This document shows positions 33,794-43,347 of a DNA stretch of 64,000 bases, in pieces (position 1 is the stretch's first letter; each line of letters starts with the position of its first letter). Source of the DNA: Pseudomonas sp. MN1F (GTDB lineage Bacteria > Pseudomonadota > Gammaproteobacteria > Pseudomonadales > Pseudomonadaceae); contig NZ_VZII01000009.1 in the NCBI RefSeq assembly GCF_009391885.1, positions 1-64,000 on the forward strand, written 5' to 3'. Position numbers and translations under genes: made by a program. Below the pieces are notes generated by a model. It was not told the DNA's origin. It worked only from the letters and a program-made list of their open reading frames with translations, and ran no database searches.

Positions 33794-34459
33794 TCACTCC
33801 CCTTCGTGGGTCAATTCCAGCACCCGGTCCACCAGCTTGTAGATGCCACTGGCGGCTTCACTGATCGATTTGGCCACCATGTAGGCCGGGGTGGTCACCA
33901 GCTTGCGCTGGGTGTCTTCGACGATGTCATGCACATCGCACGCTTCGTGCTTGCCGCCCATCTTCTCCACAGCCGCCGCGGTACCCGCGTCATTGCCAAT
34001 GGTGCAGACCACGCCCGGGCCATAGATCTTCGCCGCCAACGCCGGCGAGATGCAGATCAGGCCAACCGGCTTGCAGGCCTCGGCAAAAGCTTCGGCCAGG
34101 CTCAGTACATCCGGGTTCACTGTGCATTCGCTGCCTTGCACGGCAAAGTTGGACAAGTTCTTCGCCGCGCCAAAGCCACCCGGCACGATCAGCGCATCGA
34201 AATCTTCGGCCTTGGCCTCACGGATGTCCTTCACGTCGCCACGGGCGATGCGCGCCGACTCGGTCAGCACATTGCGTGATTCGGGCATTTCCTGACCGGT
34301 CAGGTGGTCGATCACGTGCAGCTGCGCGATGTTCGGCGCAAAGCACTGCACCTGGGCGCCGCGCTGGTCGAGGCGCAGCAGGGTGATCACGCTTTCGTGG
34401 ATTTCGGCGCCGTCGTACACGCCACAGCCGGAAAGAATCACCGCTACTTTCTTGGTCAT
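33794..34459 (-). CDS. elbB: ElbB, DJ-1/PfpI-like glyoxalase linked to isoprenoid synthesis
   Basis: 221 residues from the ATG at 34459, chosen because GGAG lies 8 nt upstream. The ATG two codons earlier sits too close. The family start VAVILSGCGVYDGAEIHE is clear, and the nucleophile-elbow segment reads PVGLICISPALAAKIYG, with Cys at the usual DJ-1 position. ElbB (sigma cross-reacting protein 27A) has glyoxalase activity and has been linked to isoprenoid or carotenoid yield. The exact role is unsettled. Confidence 0.92.
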   Translation of the reverse strand: MTKKVAVILSGCGVYDGAEIHESVITLLRLDQRGAQVQCFAPNIAQLHVIDHLTGQEMPESRNVLTESARIARGDVKDIREAKAEDFDALIVPGGFGAAKNLSNFAVQGSECTVNPDVLSLAEAFAEACKPVGLICISPALAAKIYGPGVVCTIGNDAGTAAAVEKMGGKHEACDVHDIVEDTQRKLVTTPAYMVAKSISEAASGIYKLVDRVLELTHEGE

Positions 34460-34572
34460 GCTCATTACTCCATTTTCGAGGCGCTAAATGTCCTCTAGTT
34501 TGGCAGATGTGGCCATAGGGATTACCGCGGGCGCATCCTAATCTCTGTGGATAACCCTGCCGAGCGTTGCCC

Positions 34573-35868
34573 ATGGACCTGATTCTGCTGGCCGTGCCGT
34601 TCTTCTTCGTGCTGATCGCTGTGGAGCTGGTCGCCGACCGCGTGCGCGGCCAGCGCAACTTCACCCTGGCCGATTCGATCAACAGCCTCAGCACCGGCGC
34701 GCTGTCCACCAGCACCGGCCTGCTGACCAAAGGGGTAGGGCTGCTGACCTATGCCCTGGCCTGGCAACACCTGGCGCTGCTGCGCCTGCCGCCGAACGCC
34801 GTGTGGGTCTGGTTGCTGGCCTTCGTGCTGTACGACCTTTGCTACTACTGGCTGCACCGCCTGGGCCATGAGCGCAACGTGCTGTGGGCAGCGCATTCGG
34901 TGCATCACCAGAGTGAGGAATACAACCTCACCACCGCGCTGCGCCAGACCAGCAGCGGCTTCATCTTCTCGTGGATCTTCTACTTGCCGCTGGCGCTGAT
35001 CGGCGTGCCGCCCGTGGTGTTCATCACCGTGGCGTCGCTGAACCTGCTGTACCAGTTCTGGGTGCACACCCGGCACATCCCCAAGCTGGGCTGGCTCGAA
35101 TGGGTGCTGATCACACCGTCCAACCATCGTGTCCACCATGCGCAGAATCCTGCCTACTTGGATCGCAACTACGGCGGCGTGTTCATTCTCTGGGACCGCC
35201 TGTTCGGCACGTTCAAGGAGGAGGACCCGGCCGAGCCGGTGGTATTCGGCGTGACCACACCCTTGGCCAGCTGGAATCCGCTGTGGGCCAACCTGCAGTT
35301 CTACGCCAAGCTTTACAGCGATGCCCGCCGCACCCGCAGCTGGAAAGACAAGCTGCGCATCTGGTTCATGCCCACCGGCTGGCGCCCGGCCGATGTCGCG
35401 GCAACTTATCCACAGGCGAAACAGAACCTGGCGTTGTTCCGCAAATTCGAGATTGCCCTGGGCCGTGCGTGGCAGGTGTACGTGGCGGTGCAGTTCGCCG
35501 TCTACATCGCGTTGGGCAGTTATCTGATGGACGTGGCCGAGCGTGTGCCGAGCGCCGCCCTGATGCTGGGCTGGTCACTGATGGCGTTCGGTTTGTTCGT
35601 GCTGGGGGCGGCCCTGGAAAACCGGCCGTGGGCCATGCGCCTGGAGCTGGCGCGCCTGTTGACGCTGGTGCCGGCGCTGTATCTGGCCGGCGCGCTGGGC
35701 TTAGCGGTGATCGTGCCCGTGTTCTGGCTGCTTCTCGGCGGCTACCTGCTGCTCAGTGCCGGCGGGCTGCTCTTCTGCCGCCGCGCGGCGCTCGGCGCGG
35801 ATGGTGCGAAAGCGCCGGCGCAGCCAGAGCAGGCCACCCAGCAGCAGCAGGCCGCCGAGCACCCATAG
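34573..35868 (+). CDS. Sterol desaturase/fatty acid hydroxylase superfamily membrane protein
   Basis: 431 residues from the ATG at 34573. The three His boxes of a di-iron membrane hydroxylase are present: HRLGH, HSVHH and HRVHH. At least four helices precede and follow them, and a C-terminal block of about 120 residues adds three or four more. It probably hydroxylates a lipid or an alkyl chain. The last 168 bp overlap the dedA gene on the other strand, so the Gln/Ala-rich tail (AQPEQATQQQQAAEHP) is constrained by both frames. Confidence 0.87.
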   Translation: MDLILLAVPFFFVLIAVELVADRVRGQRNFTLADSINSLSTGALSTSTGLLTKGVGLLTYALAWQHLALLRLPPNAVWVWLLAFVLYDLCYYWLHRLGHERNVLWAAHSVHHQSEEYNLTTALRQTSSGFIFSWIFYLPLALIGVPPVVFITVASLNLLYQFWVHTRHIPKLGWLEWVLITPSNHRVHHAQNPAYLDRNYGGVFILWDRLFGTFKEEDPAEPVVFGVTTPLASWNPLWANLQFYAKLYSDARRTRSWKDKLRIWFMPTGWRPADVAATYPQAKQNLALFRKFEIALGRAWQVYVAVQFAVYIALGSYLMDVAERVPSAALMLGWSLMAFGLFVLGAALENRPWAMRLELARLLTLVPALYLAGALGLAVIVPVFWLLLGGYLLLSAGGLLFCRRAALGADGAKAPAQPEQATQQQQAAEHP

Positions 35869-36345
35869 CTCGTACTTCTTGATGCTGCCCAGCATGCCTT
35901 CGAGGATGGCGCCGAAGTGGTAGGCCGCCAGGCCCAGCGCCAGGGCCCACACGGCGGCGCCGATACCGTTGAGCAGCAGATAGCGGCGCGGCGAATAACC
36001 GGACAGGCCGATGGCGATCGGCATCACCGTGCGCAGGCCGTAGACGAAGCGGAAGCTCAGCACCCAGATGTCCGGGTGGCGGCGGATGTGCTCCAGCGCG
36101 CGGTCACCCATGGCCTGCCAGCGCGGCTTGCGCGCGAGGATCTTGCGCCCGTGACGCCGCCCCATGAAGTACCACAGTTGGTCGCCTGCGTAGCTGCCAC
36201 AGAAGGCCACCAGGACCACCAGCTTGATGTCCATGTATTCGCGGAACGCAAGGAATCCCGCAAGTACCAGAATGGTCTCGCCTTCGAAGAAGGTGCCTAG
36301 AAAAAGGGCAAAGTAGCCGAAATCCTGCAGGAATTGTTGGAGCAT
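35701..36345 (-). CDS. DedA/SNARE-associated family membrane protein
   Basis: 214 residues from the ATG at 36345 (MLQQFLQDFGYFALFLGTFFEGETILVLAG). The acidic FxExx motif after the first re-entrant segment, and the Arg-containing FRFVYGLRTVMPIAIGLSGY, are the DedA hallmarks. Members act in lipid flipping and envelope homeostasis. The charged tail (RAERRAAAEEQPAGTEQQ) lies inside the antisense overlap with the hydroxylase gene. A longer reading to 36522 is unlikely, since the added N-terminus is not family-like. Confidence 0.9.
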   Translation of the reverse strand: MLQQFLQDFGYFALFLGTFFEGETILVLAGFLAFREYMDIKLVVLVAFCGSYAGDQLWYFMGRRHGRKILARKPRWQAMGDRALEHIRRHPDIWVLSFRFVYGLRTVMPIAIGLSGYSPRRYLLLNGIGAAVWALALGLAAYHFGAILEGMLGSIKKYELWVLGGLLLLGGLLWLRRRFRTIRAERRAAAEEQPAGTEQQVAAEKQPEHGHDHR

Positions 36346-36479
36346 TTTCTGAGGTGCTGGCGAAATGAACGCGCAGCCTACCCCTTCGCGCGCATTCGTG
36401 AAAGTGTCCAAATGTGTCTCGACGTGAACAATTCCTACACGGACAATACCGGCAGCCTTAAGTCGCGGCTTGCGCGAAG

Positions 36480-36512
36480 CTGTAACGCAGCCGTCATAAT
36501 GGGCGCTTATCT
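36480..36512 (+). promoter_or_regulatory. Candidate Pho box and -10 of ppk
   Basis: CTGTAAC-GCAG-CCGTCAT (36480-36497) matches the PhoB direct-repeat pattern of two CTGTCAT-like 7-mers 4 bp apart. TTATCT (36507-36512) starts 10 nt after it, the spacing expected when a Pho box replaces the -35. The rest of the 213-bp gap upstream of ppk holds nothing else I can support. Confidence 0.65.
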
Positions 36513-36558
36513 TGCCGCTCAATTGATCATAGGGCGTTAACGTCCTCAGGAACGTCAG

Positions 36559-38790
36559 ATGAATAATGAAGTGCTAACCCCTGTCGCGATCAAGGATGCC
36601 CAGGCAGTCCCCGAAGAGATGGTACAGACCCCGCCAGACCTGCCCGAGGTCGTGGAGCCGGTGGTCGAAGTCGCCGCCCCGGCCCCAGCGCCGACGCCGG
36701 CCATCGCCGTCCCGAGCCTGGACGACAGCAGCCTGTACATTCATCGCGAACTTTCGCAGCTGCAATTCAACATCCGCGTGCTGGAGCAGGCGCTGGACGA
36801 ATCGTATCCGCTGCTCGAACGCCTCAAATTCCTGCTGATCTTCTCCAGCAACCTCGACGAGTTCTTCGAGATCCGCGTCGCCGGCCTGAAGAAGCAGATC
36901 AACTTCGCCCGTGAGCTGGCCGGCGCCGATGGCCTGCAGCCGCACCAGGCACTGGCACGCATCAGCGAGCTGGTGCACTTCGAGGTGGAGCGCCAGTACG
37001 CGATCCTCAACGATGTGCTGCTGCCAGAGCTGGAAAAGCACGCCATCCGCTTCATTCGTCGCCGCTACTGGACGCCCAAGCTCAAGACCTGGGTGCGCCG
37101 CTTCTTCCGCGACGAGATCGCACCGATCATCACCCCGATCGGCCTTGACCCAACCCACCCGTTCCCGCTGCTGGTGAACAAGAGCCTGAACTTCATTGTC
37201 GAGCTCGAAGGTGTCGACGCCTTCGGCCGCGATTCCGGCCTGGCGATCATCCCGGCGCCACGCCTGCTGCCGCGCGTCATTCGGGTGCCGGAGGACGTCG
37301 GTGGCCCAGGCGACAATTATGTCTTCCTGTCGTCGATGATCCACGCCCACGCCGATGACCTGTTCCAGGGCATGAAGGTGAAGGGGTGCTACCAGTTCCG
37401 CCTGACCCGTAACGCCGACCTGGCGCTGGATTCCGAAGAAGTCGACGACCTTGCCCGCGCCCTGCGCGGTGAGCTGTTCTCGCGCCGCTATGGTGATGCC
37501 GTGCGCCTGGAAGTCGCCGACACCTGCCCGAAACACCTGTCGGATTACCTGCTCAAGCAGTTCAGCCTGAGCGAAAGCGAGCTTTACCAGGTCAACGGCC
37601 CGGTCAACCTGACCCGCCTGTTCAGCATCACCGGCCTCGACAGCCACCCGGAGTTGCAGTACACGCCGTTCACCCCGGCCATCCCCAAATTGCTGCAGAA
37701 CGCCGACAACATCTTCAGCGTGATCGGCAAGCAGGACATCCTGCTGATGCACCCGTTCGAGTCCTTCACCCCGGTGATCGACCTGCTGCGCCAGGCCGCC
37801 AAGGACCCGCACGTGCTCGCCGTGCGCCAGACCCTGTACCGCTCCGGGGCCAACTCGGAGATCGTCGACGCCCTGGTGGATGCGGCGCGTAACGGCAAGG
37901 AGGTCACCGCGGTGATCGAGCTGCGCGCGCGCTTCGACGAAGAGTCCAACCTGCAGATGGCCAGCCGCCTGCAGGCAGCCGGTGCGGTGGTGATCTACGG
38001 TGTGGTGGGCTTCAAGACCCACGCCAAGATGATGCTGATCCTGCGCCGTGAGCAGGGCGAGATCGTGCGCTATGCGCACCTGGGTACCGGCAACTACCAT
38101 GCCGGCAACGCCCGCCTGTACACCGACTACAGCCTGCTGACCTCTGACGACGCCCTCACCGAGGATGTCGGCAAGCTGTTCAGCCAGCTGATCGGCATGG
38201 GCAAGACCCTGCGCATGAAGAAGCTGCTGCACGCGCCGTTCACCCTGAAGAAGGGCATGCTCGACATGATCGCCCGGGAGACCCAGTTCGCCCTGGAAGG
38301 CAAGCCCGCGCACATCATCGCCAAGTTCAACTCGCTGACCGACGCCAAGGTCATCAAGGCGCTGTACAAGGCCAGCCAGTCGGGCGTGAAGATCGACCTG
38401 GTGGTGCGCGGCATGTGCTGCCTGCGCCCAGGCATTCCGGGGGTTTCGCACAACATCCAGGTGCGCTCGATCATCGGCCGTTTCCTCGAGCACACGCGGG
38501 TGTTCTACTTCCTCAACGGCGGCGAAGAGCAGATCTACCTGTCCAGCGCCGACTGGATGGAACGCAACCTCGACAAGCGCGTCGAGACTTGCTTCCCGGT
38601 AGAGGGCAAGAAGCTGTTGCTGCGGGTGAAAAAGGAGCTGGAAGGCTACCTGACCGACAACACCCATGCCTGGACCTTGCAGCCTGACGGGCGCTACGTG
38701 CGCAGCACCCCGACCGGCAACCAGAACCCGCGCAGTGCCCAGGCGACCCTGCTGGAGCGCCTGAGCAACCCGCTCCTCAACGTACGCTGA
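36559..38790 (+). CDS. ppk: Polyphosphate kinase 1
   Basis: 743 residues. The catalytic histidines are visible as His488 (KTHAKMML, the autophosphorylated residue) and His507 ([10 protein letters not shown]), 19 apart as in the E. coli enzyme (435 and 454). The first 45 residues are a Pro/Ala/Val-rich extension before the canonical [15 protein letters not shown]. The enzyme makes polyphosphate from ATP reversibly. A candidate Pho box lies upstream. The 3' end overlaps the convergent ppx by 14 bp, unlike the ppk-ppx operon of E. coli. Confidence 0.97.
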   Translation: MNNEVLTPVAIKDAQAVPEEMVQTPPDLPEVVEPVVEVAAPAPAPTPAIAVPSLDDSSLYIHRELSQLQFNIRVLEQALDESYPLLERLKFLLIFSSNLDEFFEIRVAGLKKQINFARELAGADGLQPHQALARISELVHFEVERQYAILNDVLLPELEKHAIRFIRRRYWTPKLKTWVRRFFRDEIAPIITPIGLDPTHPFPLLVNKSLNFIVELEGVDAFGRDSGLAIIPAPRLLPRVIRVPEDVGGPGDNYVFLSSMIHAHADDLFQGMKVKGCYQFRLTRNADLALDSEEVDDLARALRGELFSRRYGDAVRLEVADTCPKHLSDYLLKQFSLSESELYQVNGPVNLTRLFSITGLDSHPELQYTPFTPAIPKLLQNADNIFSVIGKQDILLMHPFESFTPVIDLLRQAAKDPHVLAVRQTLYRSGANSEIVDALVDAARNGKEVTAVIELRARFDEESNLQMASRLQAAGAVVIYGVVGFKTHAKMMLILRREQGEIVRYAHLGTGNYHAGNARLYTDYSLLTSDDALTEDVGKLFSQLIGMGKTLRMKKLLHAPFTLKKGMLDMIARETQFALEGKPAHIIAKFNSLTDAKVIKALYKASQSGVKIDLVVRGMCCLRPGIPGVSHNIQVRSIIGRFLEHTRVFYFLNGGEEQIYLSSADWMERNLDKRVETCFPVEGKKLLLRVKKELEGYLTDNTHAWTLQPDGRYVRSTPTGNQNPRSAQATLLERLSNPLLNVR

Positions 38791-40279
38791 GGACGAAGCC
38801 GACCCGGGCCAGCCACTCCGCCTCGTTGGCGAAGTCGGCCTGGGTCAGCTGGTTCTGTTCCAGCCAGCCTTCCGGGAACACCACTTCAAGGCTGTTTTCG
38901 CCAGCCTGCAGCTCCACCTTGGGCATCTGCTGGTTGCCACGGATGTGGTGGAACAGGATGGCGAAGCGCAGCAGCACGCACAGGCGGATCAACTGCACGG
39001 CGTCGTCGCCGAACTCCGAGAACTTGTCCTTGGGGATGTTGCGCCGATGACCGCGCACCAGCAGGGCCATCATCTGCTGCTCATCGCGAGAAAAACCGGC
39101 CAGGTCGGAGTGCTCGATCAGGTAGGCACCATGTTTGTGGTAGTGGTAGTGGGCGATGTCCAGGCCGATTTCGTGGATTTTCGCCGCCCAGCCCAGCAGA
39201 TCGCGCCAGTTTCCGTCTTCAAGCTTCCATGCCTTGGCCACCTGGTCGAAGGCATGCAGCGCCTTGCGCTCGACGCGTGCTGCCTGGCCCTGGTCGACGT
39301 GGTAACGCTCCATCAGTGAATTCAGGGTGCGTTCGCGCACGTCCTCGTGGTGATGGCGGCCGAGCAGGTCGAACAGCACGCCTTCGCGCAGGGCGCCGTC
39401 GCAGTGGTCCATGCGCTGTAGCTCAAGGGCATCGAAGATCGCTTCGAGAATCGCCAGGCCGGCCGGGAAAATGGTGCGCCGGTCGGGCTTGATGCCTTCG
39501 AAGTCGATCTTGTCGACCTCGCCCAGCTTGAACAGCTTGCGTTTGACCCAGGCCAGGCCCTCGGCATTGACCTCGCCGTTGCCCAGGCCTCCGGCCTTGA
39601 TTGCGGCACCGATGGCGCGGATGGTGCCGGACGAACCGATGGCCTCGTCCCAGGTCAGGCGGTGCAGGGCGTTTTCGATGCTCATCAGCTCCAGGCGTGC
39701 GGCAGTGTAGGCCTGGGCGTAGCGCGCCGGGGTGATCTTGCCGTCGCGGAAGTAGCGCTGGGTGAAGCTCACGCAGCCCATCTGCAGGCTTTCGCGCAGC
39801 AGCGGCTCGAAGCGCTGGCCGATGATGAACTCGGTACTGCCGCCACCGATGTCGGCGACCAGGCGCTTGCCGGGCGTGTCGGCCAGGGTGTGCGACACGC
39901 CGAGGTAGATCAGGCGCGCCTCTTCACGGCCGGAGATGACCTCCACCGGGTGGCCGAGGATAGCCTCTGCACGCAAGATGAACTCGTTGCGGTTGCGCGC
40001 TTCGCGCAGGGCGTTGGTGCCAACGATGCGCACGGAGCCTGCCGGCATGCCGTTGATCAGTTGGGCAAAACGCTTGAGGCATTCCAGGCCTCGCTCCATG
40101 GCTTCTTCGCTGAGCTTGCGCTCTTCGTCGATGCCGGCGGCCAGCTGAACCTTTTCGCCGAGCCGCTCGAGAATGCGGATCTCGGTGTGGTGTGCCTTGG
40201 CCACGACCATATGGAAGCTGTTGGAGCCCAGGTCGATGGCGGCGATCAGGGACAGGTTCTTCGCGGAGGTATGCGGCAT
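38777..40279 (-). CDS. ppx: Exopolyphosphatase (Ppx/GppA family)
   Basis: 500 residues from the ATG at 40279 ([30 protein letters not shown]). The actin-like phosphate loops are clear ([26 protein letters not shown]) and an HD-like C-terminal domain follows ([21 protein letters not shown]). It removes terminal phosphates from polyphosphate. It lies convergent to ppk, so both enzymes can be tuned separately though candidate Pho boxes precede each. Confidence 0.96.
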   Translation of the reverse strand: MPHTSAKNLSLIAAIDLGSNSFHMVVAKAHHTEIRILERLGEKVQLAAGIDEERKLSEEAMERGLECLKRFAQLINGMPAGSVRIVGTNALREARNRNEFILRAEAILGHPVEVISGREEARLIYLGVSHTLADTPGKRLVADIGGGSTEFIIGQRFEPLLRESLQMGCVSFTQRYFRDGKITPARYAQAYTAARLELMSIENALHRLTWDEAIGSSGTIRAIGAAIKAGGLGNGEVNAEGLAWVKRKLFKLGEVDKIDFEGIKPDRRTIFPAGLAILEAIFDALELQRMDHCDGALREGVLFDLLGRHHHEDVRERTLNSLMERYHVDQGQAARVERKALHAFDQVAKAWKLEDGNWRDLLGWAAKIHEIGLDIAHYHYHKHGAYLIEHSDLAGFSRDEQQMMALLVRGHRRNIPKDKFSEFGDDAVQLIRLCVLLRFAILFHHIRGNQQMPKVELQAGENSLEVVFPEGWLEQNQLTQADFANEAEWLARVGFVLSVR

Positions 40280-40385
40280 TCTGTGTGTTCTCGGTCGGTA
40301 ACCCGGCAATCGTGCCACGATCCTTGGCTGACGCCAACGCGCAGCGCACCGGGCCTTGATGCAAGGCAATGTGCCATTCCATGCT

Positions 40386-40403
40386 ATGACACTTGTGTGA
40401 CAG
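40386..40403 (-). promoter_or_regulatory. Candidate Pho box upstream of ppx
   Basis: Read on the minus strand, CTGTCAC-ACAA-GTGTCAT is a close match to two CTGTCAT repeats 4 bp apart, 107 bp upstream of ppx. The -10 expected 10 nt further on is weak, so this is less convincing than the ppk site. The 242-bp gap is shared with the divergent trxA promoter. Confidence 0.5.
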
Positions 40404-40521
40404 TTTCGATTCGCGGCGTCTTGCACAACTATAGTTACACTCAATCGTCCGTGACTTCCTGTAGGGCCTGGGTGCCGCTATCATGGGCCACGTTTTTTTG
40501 CTTACGACCCTGGAGATATCC

Positions 40522-40851
40522 ATGAGCAGCGATCTGATCAAACACGTCACCGACGCTACCTTCGAAGCCGAAGTCCTACAGGCTCAAGGCGCGGTACTGG
40601 TCGACTACTGGGCTGAATGGTGCGGTCCATGCAAGATGATCGCTCCGGTTCTGGACGACATCGCCGCTACCTACGAGGGTAAACTGACCGTCGCCAAGCT
40701 GAACATCGACGACAACCAGGAAACCCCGGCCAAGCACGGCGTGCGTGGCATCCCGACCCTGATGCTGTTCAAGAACGGCAACGTCGAAGCCACCAAGGTC
40801 GGCGCCCTGTCCAAATCGCAGCTGGCCGCGTTCCTCGACGCCCACCTGTGA
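40522..40851 (+). CDS. trxA: Thioredoxin 1
   Basis: 109 residues from the ATG at 40522 ([15 protein letters not shown]), with GGAGATATCC just upstream. The active site is WCGPC (33-37), followed by cis-Pro in GIPTLMLF. It is the general cytosolic disulfide reductant. It lies just upstream of rho, as in many gamma-proteobacteria, separated by a strong terminator. Confidence 0.98.
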   Translation: MSSDLIKHVTDATFEAEVLQAQGAVLVDYWAEWCGPCKMIAPVLDDIAATYEGKLTVAKLNIDDNQETPAKHGVRGIPTLMLFKNGNVEATKVGALSKSQLAAFLDAHL

Positions 40852-40860
40852 GATGAAGTA

Positions 40861-40892
40861 AAAAAACCCCGCAAATGCGGGGTTTTTTCTTT
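40861..40892 (+). terminator. trxA terminator
   Basis: AAAAAACCCCGC (40861-40872) pairs with GCGGGGTTTTTT (40877-40888) around a 4-nt AAAT loop, followed by more T's. Confidence 0.95.
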
Positions 40893-41083
40893 TTCAGAGC
40901 ACTAGACGCAGAAAAAAGCAAGTGTTACATTCGGCCTCGCACTGCTTCTCCAGTGCCCTCTGCACGCCGTCGCCGAAGCATCCCTAATTCGAATCAGTAC
41001 GCGATCCTGTCGCCATCAAGCGGCGCGGCCTCATTAAGCCAAAGCTTAATTCTCCCTTCTTACATGATTACGTCATTCCCCTT
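40893..41083 (+). promoter_or_regulatory. rho promoter and leader region
   Basis: 191 bp between the trxA terminator and rho. It includes a perfect hairpin ATTAAGC/GCTTAAT (41033-41039 with 41044-41050) followed by a pyrimidine-rich stretch. Rho autoregulates by early termination in its own leader in E. coli. A C-rich, weakly structured leader such as this fits, but no site is proven. Confidence 0.4.
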
Positions 41084-42343
41084 ATGAACCTGACTGAACT
41101 CAAGCAAAAGCCGATTACCGATCTTTTGGAAATGGCCGAACAGATGGGCATCGAAAACATGGCCCGTTCGCGCAAACAGGACGTGATTTTCGCCCTGCTG
41201 AAAAAGCACGCGAAAAGCGGCGAAGAGATCTCGGGTGACGGCGTGCTGGAGATTCTCCAGGATGGTTTCGGTTTCCTGCGTTCGGCTGATGCGTCCTACC
41301 TGGCCGGCCCTGATGACATCTACGTCTCGCCAAGCCAGATCCGCCGTTTCAACCTGCGTACCGGTGACACCATCGTCGGCAAGATCCGCCCACCGAAGGA
41401 AGGGGAGCGTTACTTCGCCCTGCTGAAGGTCGACACCATCAACTTCGACCGCCCGGAAAACGCGAAGAACAAGATCCTCTTCGAAAACCTCACGCCGCTG
41501 TTCCCGAACAAGCGCCTGAAGATGGAAGCCGGTAACGGCTCCACCGAGGACTTGACGGGTCGTGTCATCGACCTGTGCGCCCCGATCGGCAAAGGCCAGC
41601 GTGGCCTGATCGTCGCTCCGCCGAAAGCCGGTAAGACCATCATGCTGCAGAACATCGCGGCGAACATCACCCGTAACAACCCCGAGTGCCACCTGATCGT
41701 CCTGCTGATCGACGAGCGCCCGGAAGAAGTGACCGAAATGCAGCGCACCGTGCGCGGCGAAGTGGTCGCCTCGACCTTCGACGAGCCGCCAACCCGCCAC
41801 GTGCAGGTTGCCGAAATGGTCATCGAGAAGGCCAAGCGCCTGGTCGAGCACAAGAAGGACGTGGTCATCCTGCTGGACTCCATTACCCGTCTGGCGCGTG
41901 CCTACAACACCGTGATCCCGAGCTCTGGCAAGGTGCTGACCGGTGGTGTCGACGCCCACGCCCTGGAGAAGCCGAAGCGCTTCTTTGGCGCCGCGCGTAA
42001 TATCGAGGAAGGCGGTTCGCTGACCATCATCGCCACCGCGCTGGTCGAAACCGGCTCGAAGATGGACGAAGTGATCTACGAAGAGTTCAAGGGTACCGGC
42101 AACATGGAGCTGCCCCTGGACCGTCGCATCGCTGAAAAACGCGTGTTCCCGGCCATCAACATCAACCGTTCCGGTACCCGCCGCGAAGAGTTGCTGACCG
42201 CCGACGACGAACTGCAGCGCATGTGGATCCTGCGCAAGCTGCTGCACCCGATGGACGAGATCGCCGCCATCGAGTTCCTGGTCGACAAGCTCAAGCAGAC
42301 CAAGACCAACGACGAGTTCTTCCTGTCGATGAAGCGCAAGTAA
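41084..42343 (+). CDS. rho: Transcription termination factor Rho
   Basis: 419 residues: N-terminal RNA-binding domain ([20 protein letters not shown], then the cold-shock-like fold to about 130) and a RecA-like ATPase with Walker A APPKAGKT (178-185), the Q-loop and R-loop region ([18 protein letters not shown]), and the conserved end. Length and sequence are typical. It is essential in most gamma-proteobacteria. Confidence 0.98.
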   Translation: MNLTELKQKPITDLLEMAEQMGIENMARSRKQDVIFALLKKHAKSGEEISGDGVLEILQDGFGFLRSADASYLAGPDDIYVSPSQIRRFNLRTGDTIVGKIRPPKEGERYFALLKVDTINFDRPENAKNKILFENLTPLFPNKRLKMEAGNGSTEDLTGRVIDLCAPIGKGQRGLIVAPPKAGKTIMLQNIAANITRNNPECHLIVLLIDERPEEVTEMQRTVRGEVVASTFDEPPTRHVQVAEMVIEKAKRLVEHKKDVVILLDSITRLARAYNTVIPSSGKVLTGGVDAHALEKPKRFFGAARNIEEGGSLTIIATALVETGSKMDEVIYEEFKGTGNMELPLDRRIAEKRVFPAININRSGTRREELLTADDELQRMWILRKLLHPMDEIAAIEFLVDKLKQTKTNDEFFLSMKRK

Positions 42344-42363
42344 GCTTCGTTCGATCATGCCAG

Positions 42364-42387
42364 AAGCCGGGGAAACCCGGCTTTTTG
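42364..42387 (+). terminator. rho terminator
   Basis: AAGCCGGG (42364-42371) pairs with CCCGGCTT (42376-42383) around a GAAA tetraloop, followed by a short T run. It lies 20 bp after the rho stop. The rest of the gap to 42554 is AT-richer and presumably carries the toxin-antitoxin promoter. Confidence 0.88.
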
Positions 42388-42554
42388 CTGTTTGTCACAA
42401 AAGACCGTTCGCCAGCATCCTGAACGCAGGCCACCATGCTGTCTGCGGGCTGTCATGCCACCCAAGGCACTCTGCCTCCCGCCAAAAGCCAGCTCGCATA
42501 GGCGGCTGACCAAAAAAAACGACACGGAATTGTCTCTTTTAAGGTACAGTGTGG

Positions 42555-42875
42555 ATGTACGCAGTTCATCACGTTCTATCCAGTAATGGCGTGGATCTCT
42601 ACCAGGCATGGCTGGACACCATTCGCGACACAAGGGTGAAAGCGCGAATCACCACAAGGGTCGACCGGGCCGCGCAGGGTCATTTTGGCGTGACCGAGCC
42701 AGTGGGTGATGGCGTGTTCGAGATGAAACTGGATTTCGGGCCAGGCTATCGCATCTATTACGCCACCTTTGGGCGAAGGATAATCTTCCTGCTCGGTGGT
42801 GGTTCGAAAGACCGGCAGCAGGCCGATATTGACCAGGCCAGATCACTTTGGCGCAGGCACAAGGTAAAGCTATGA
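42555..42875 (+). CDS. RelE/ParE-superfamily toxin (HI1419-like addiction module killer)
   Basis: 106 residues from the ATG at 42555. The core AWLDTIRDTRVKARITTRVDRAAQGHFGVTEPVGDGVFEMKLDFGPGYRIYY followed by FLLGGGSKDRQQADIDQA is diagnostic of this family. It overlaps the antitoxin gene by 4 bp (ATGA). The pair is inserted between the core genes rho and ubiD. Confidence 0.9.
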   Translation: MYAVHHVLSSNGVDLYQAWLDTIRDTRVKARITTRVDRAAQGHFGVTEPVGDGVFEMKLDFGPGYRIYYATFGRRIIFLLGGGSKDRQQADIDQARSLWRRHKVKL

Positions 42876-43186
42876 CCGGCACACGTCCCCATGAAGAAAG
42901 TGTTCTCGAGATGCTCCGCAACGACGAGTCCTTTGCCATCGATTATCTCGCCGTTGCGCTTGAGGAAATCGATGAGCCTGGAGGCGCCGCAGGGTTTCTC
43001 ACGGCGGTTCGGCGTGTGGCTGAAGCGCGCGGCGGCATGGGCAACCTTGCTCAGGTCACCGGGCTTGCTCGTCCCAACCTCTATCGGGCGTTGGCAGCGG
43101 ACGGTGACCCAAAGTTGTCGACCGTGCTGAAGGTCCTGCAAGCGCTTGGCATCGGGCTGTCGAAGGTGGTTTCGCATAATCGATGA
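42872..43186 (+). CDS. HTH antitoxin (HI1420/HigA-like addiction module antidote)
   Basis: 104 residues. After a short acidic N-terminus it carries an HTH (GGMGNLAQVTGLARPNLYRALAADGDPKLSTVLKVLQALGIGL), the family pattern of addiction-module antidotes. It neutralises the toxin encoded just upstream and probably represses the pair. Confidence 0.9.
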   Translation: MTGTRPHEESVLEMLRNDESFAIDYLAVALEEIDEPGGAAGFLTAVRRVAEARGGMGNLAQVTGLARPNLYRALAADGDPKLSTVLKVLQALGIGLSKVVSHNR

Positions 43187-43216
43187 AGTGCAAGTAAGCT
43201 TCCTCACCAGATATCG

Positions 43217-43269
43217 ATTGGGGCCGCTTCGCGCGAAACCTCCGCGAAGGGCTGCGAAGCGGCCCCAAT
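43217..43269. repeat. Long inverted repeat before ubiD
   Basis: ATTGGGGCCGCTTCGC (43217-43232) is perfectly complementary to GCGAAGCGGCCCCAAT (43254-43269) around a 21-nt loop. It closes the toxin-antitoxin insertion and may act as its terminator. Confidence 0.8.
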
Positions 43270-43347
43270 GCATTTTTGCCCCCAAACAAAACCCTATCGG
43301 CGCTACACTCTGCACCCCGACCGATACGGCCAACACGAGGCTCATGC

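Noticed and set aside
36574..38667. 697-codon open frame opposite ppk
   Set aside because: It is an antisense shadow. ppk has its catalytic histidines and a good start.
40430..40435. TATAGT as the trxA -10
   Set aside because: No acceptable -35 lies 16-18 bp upstream, and other AT-rich hexamers nearby fit as well.
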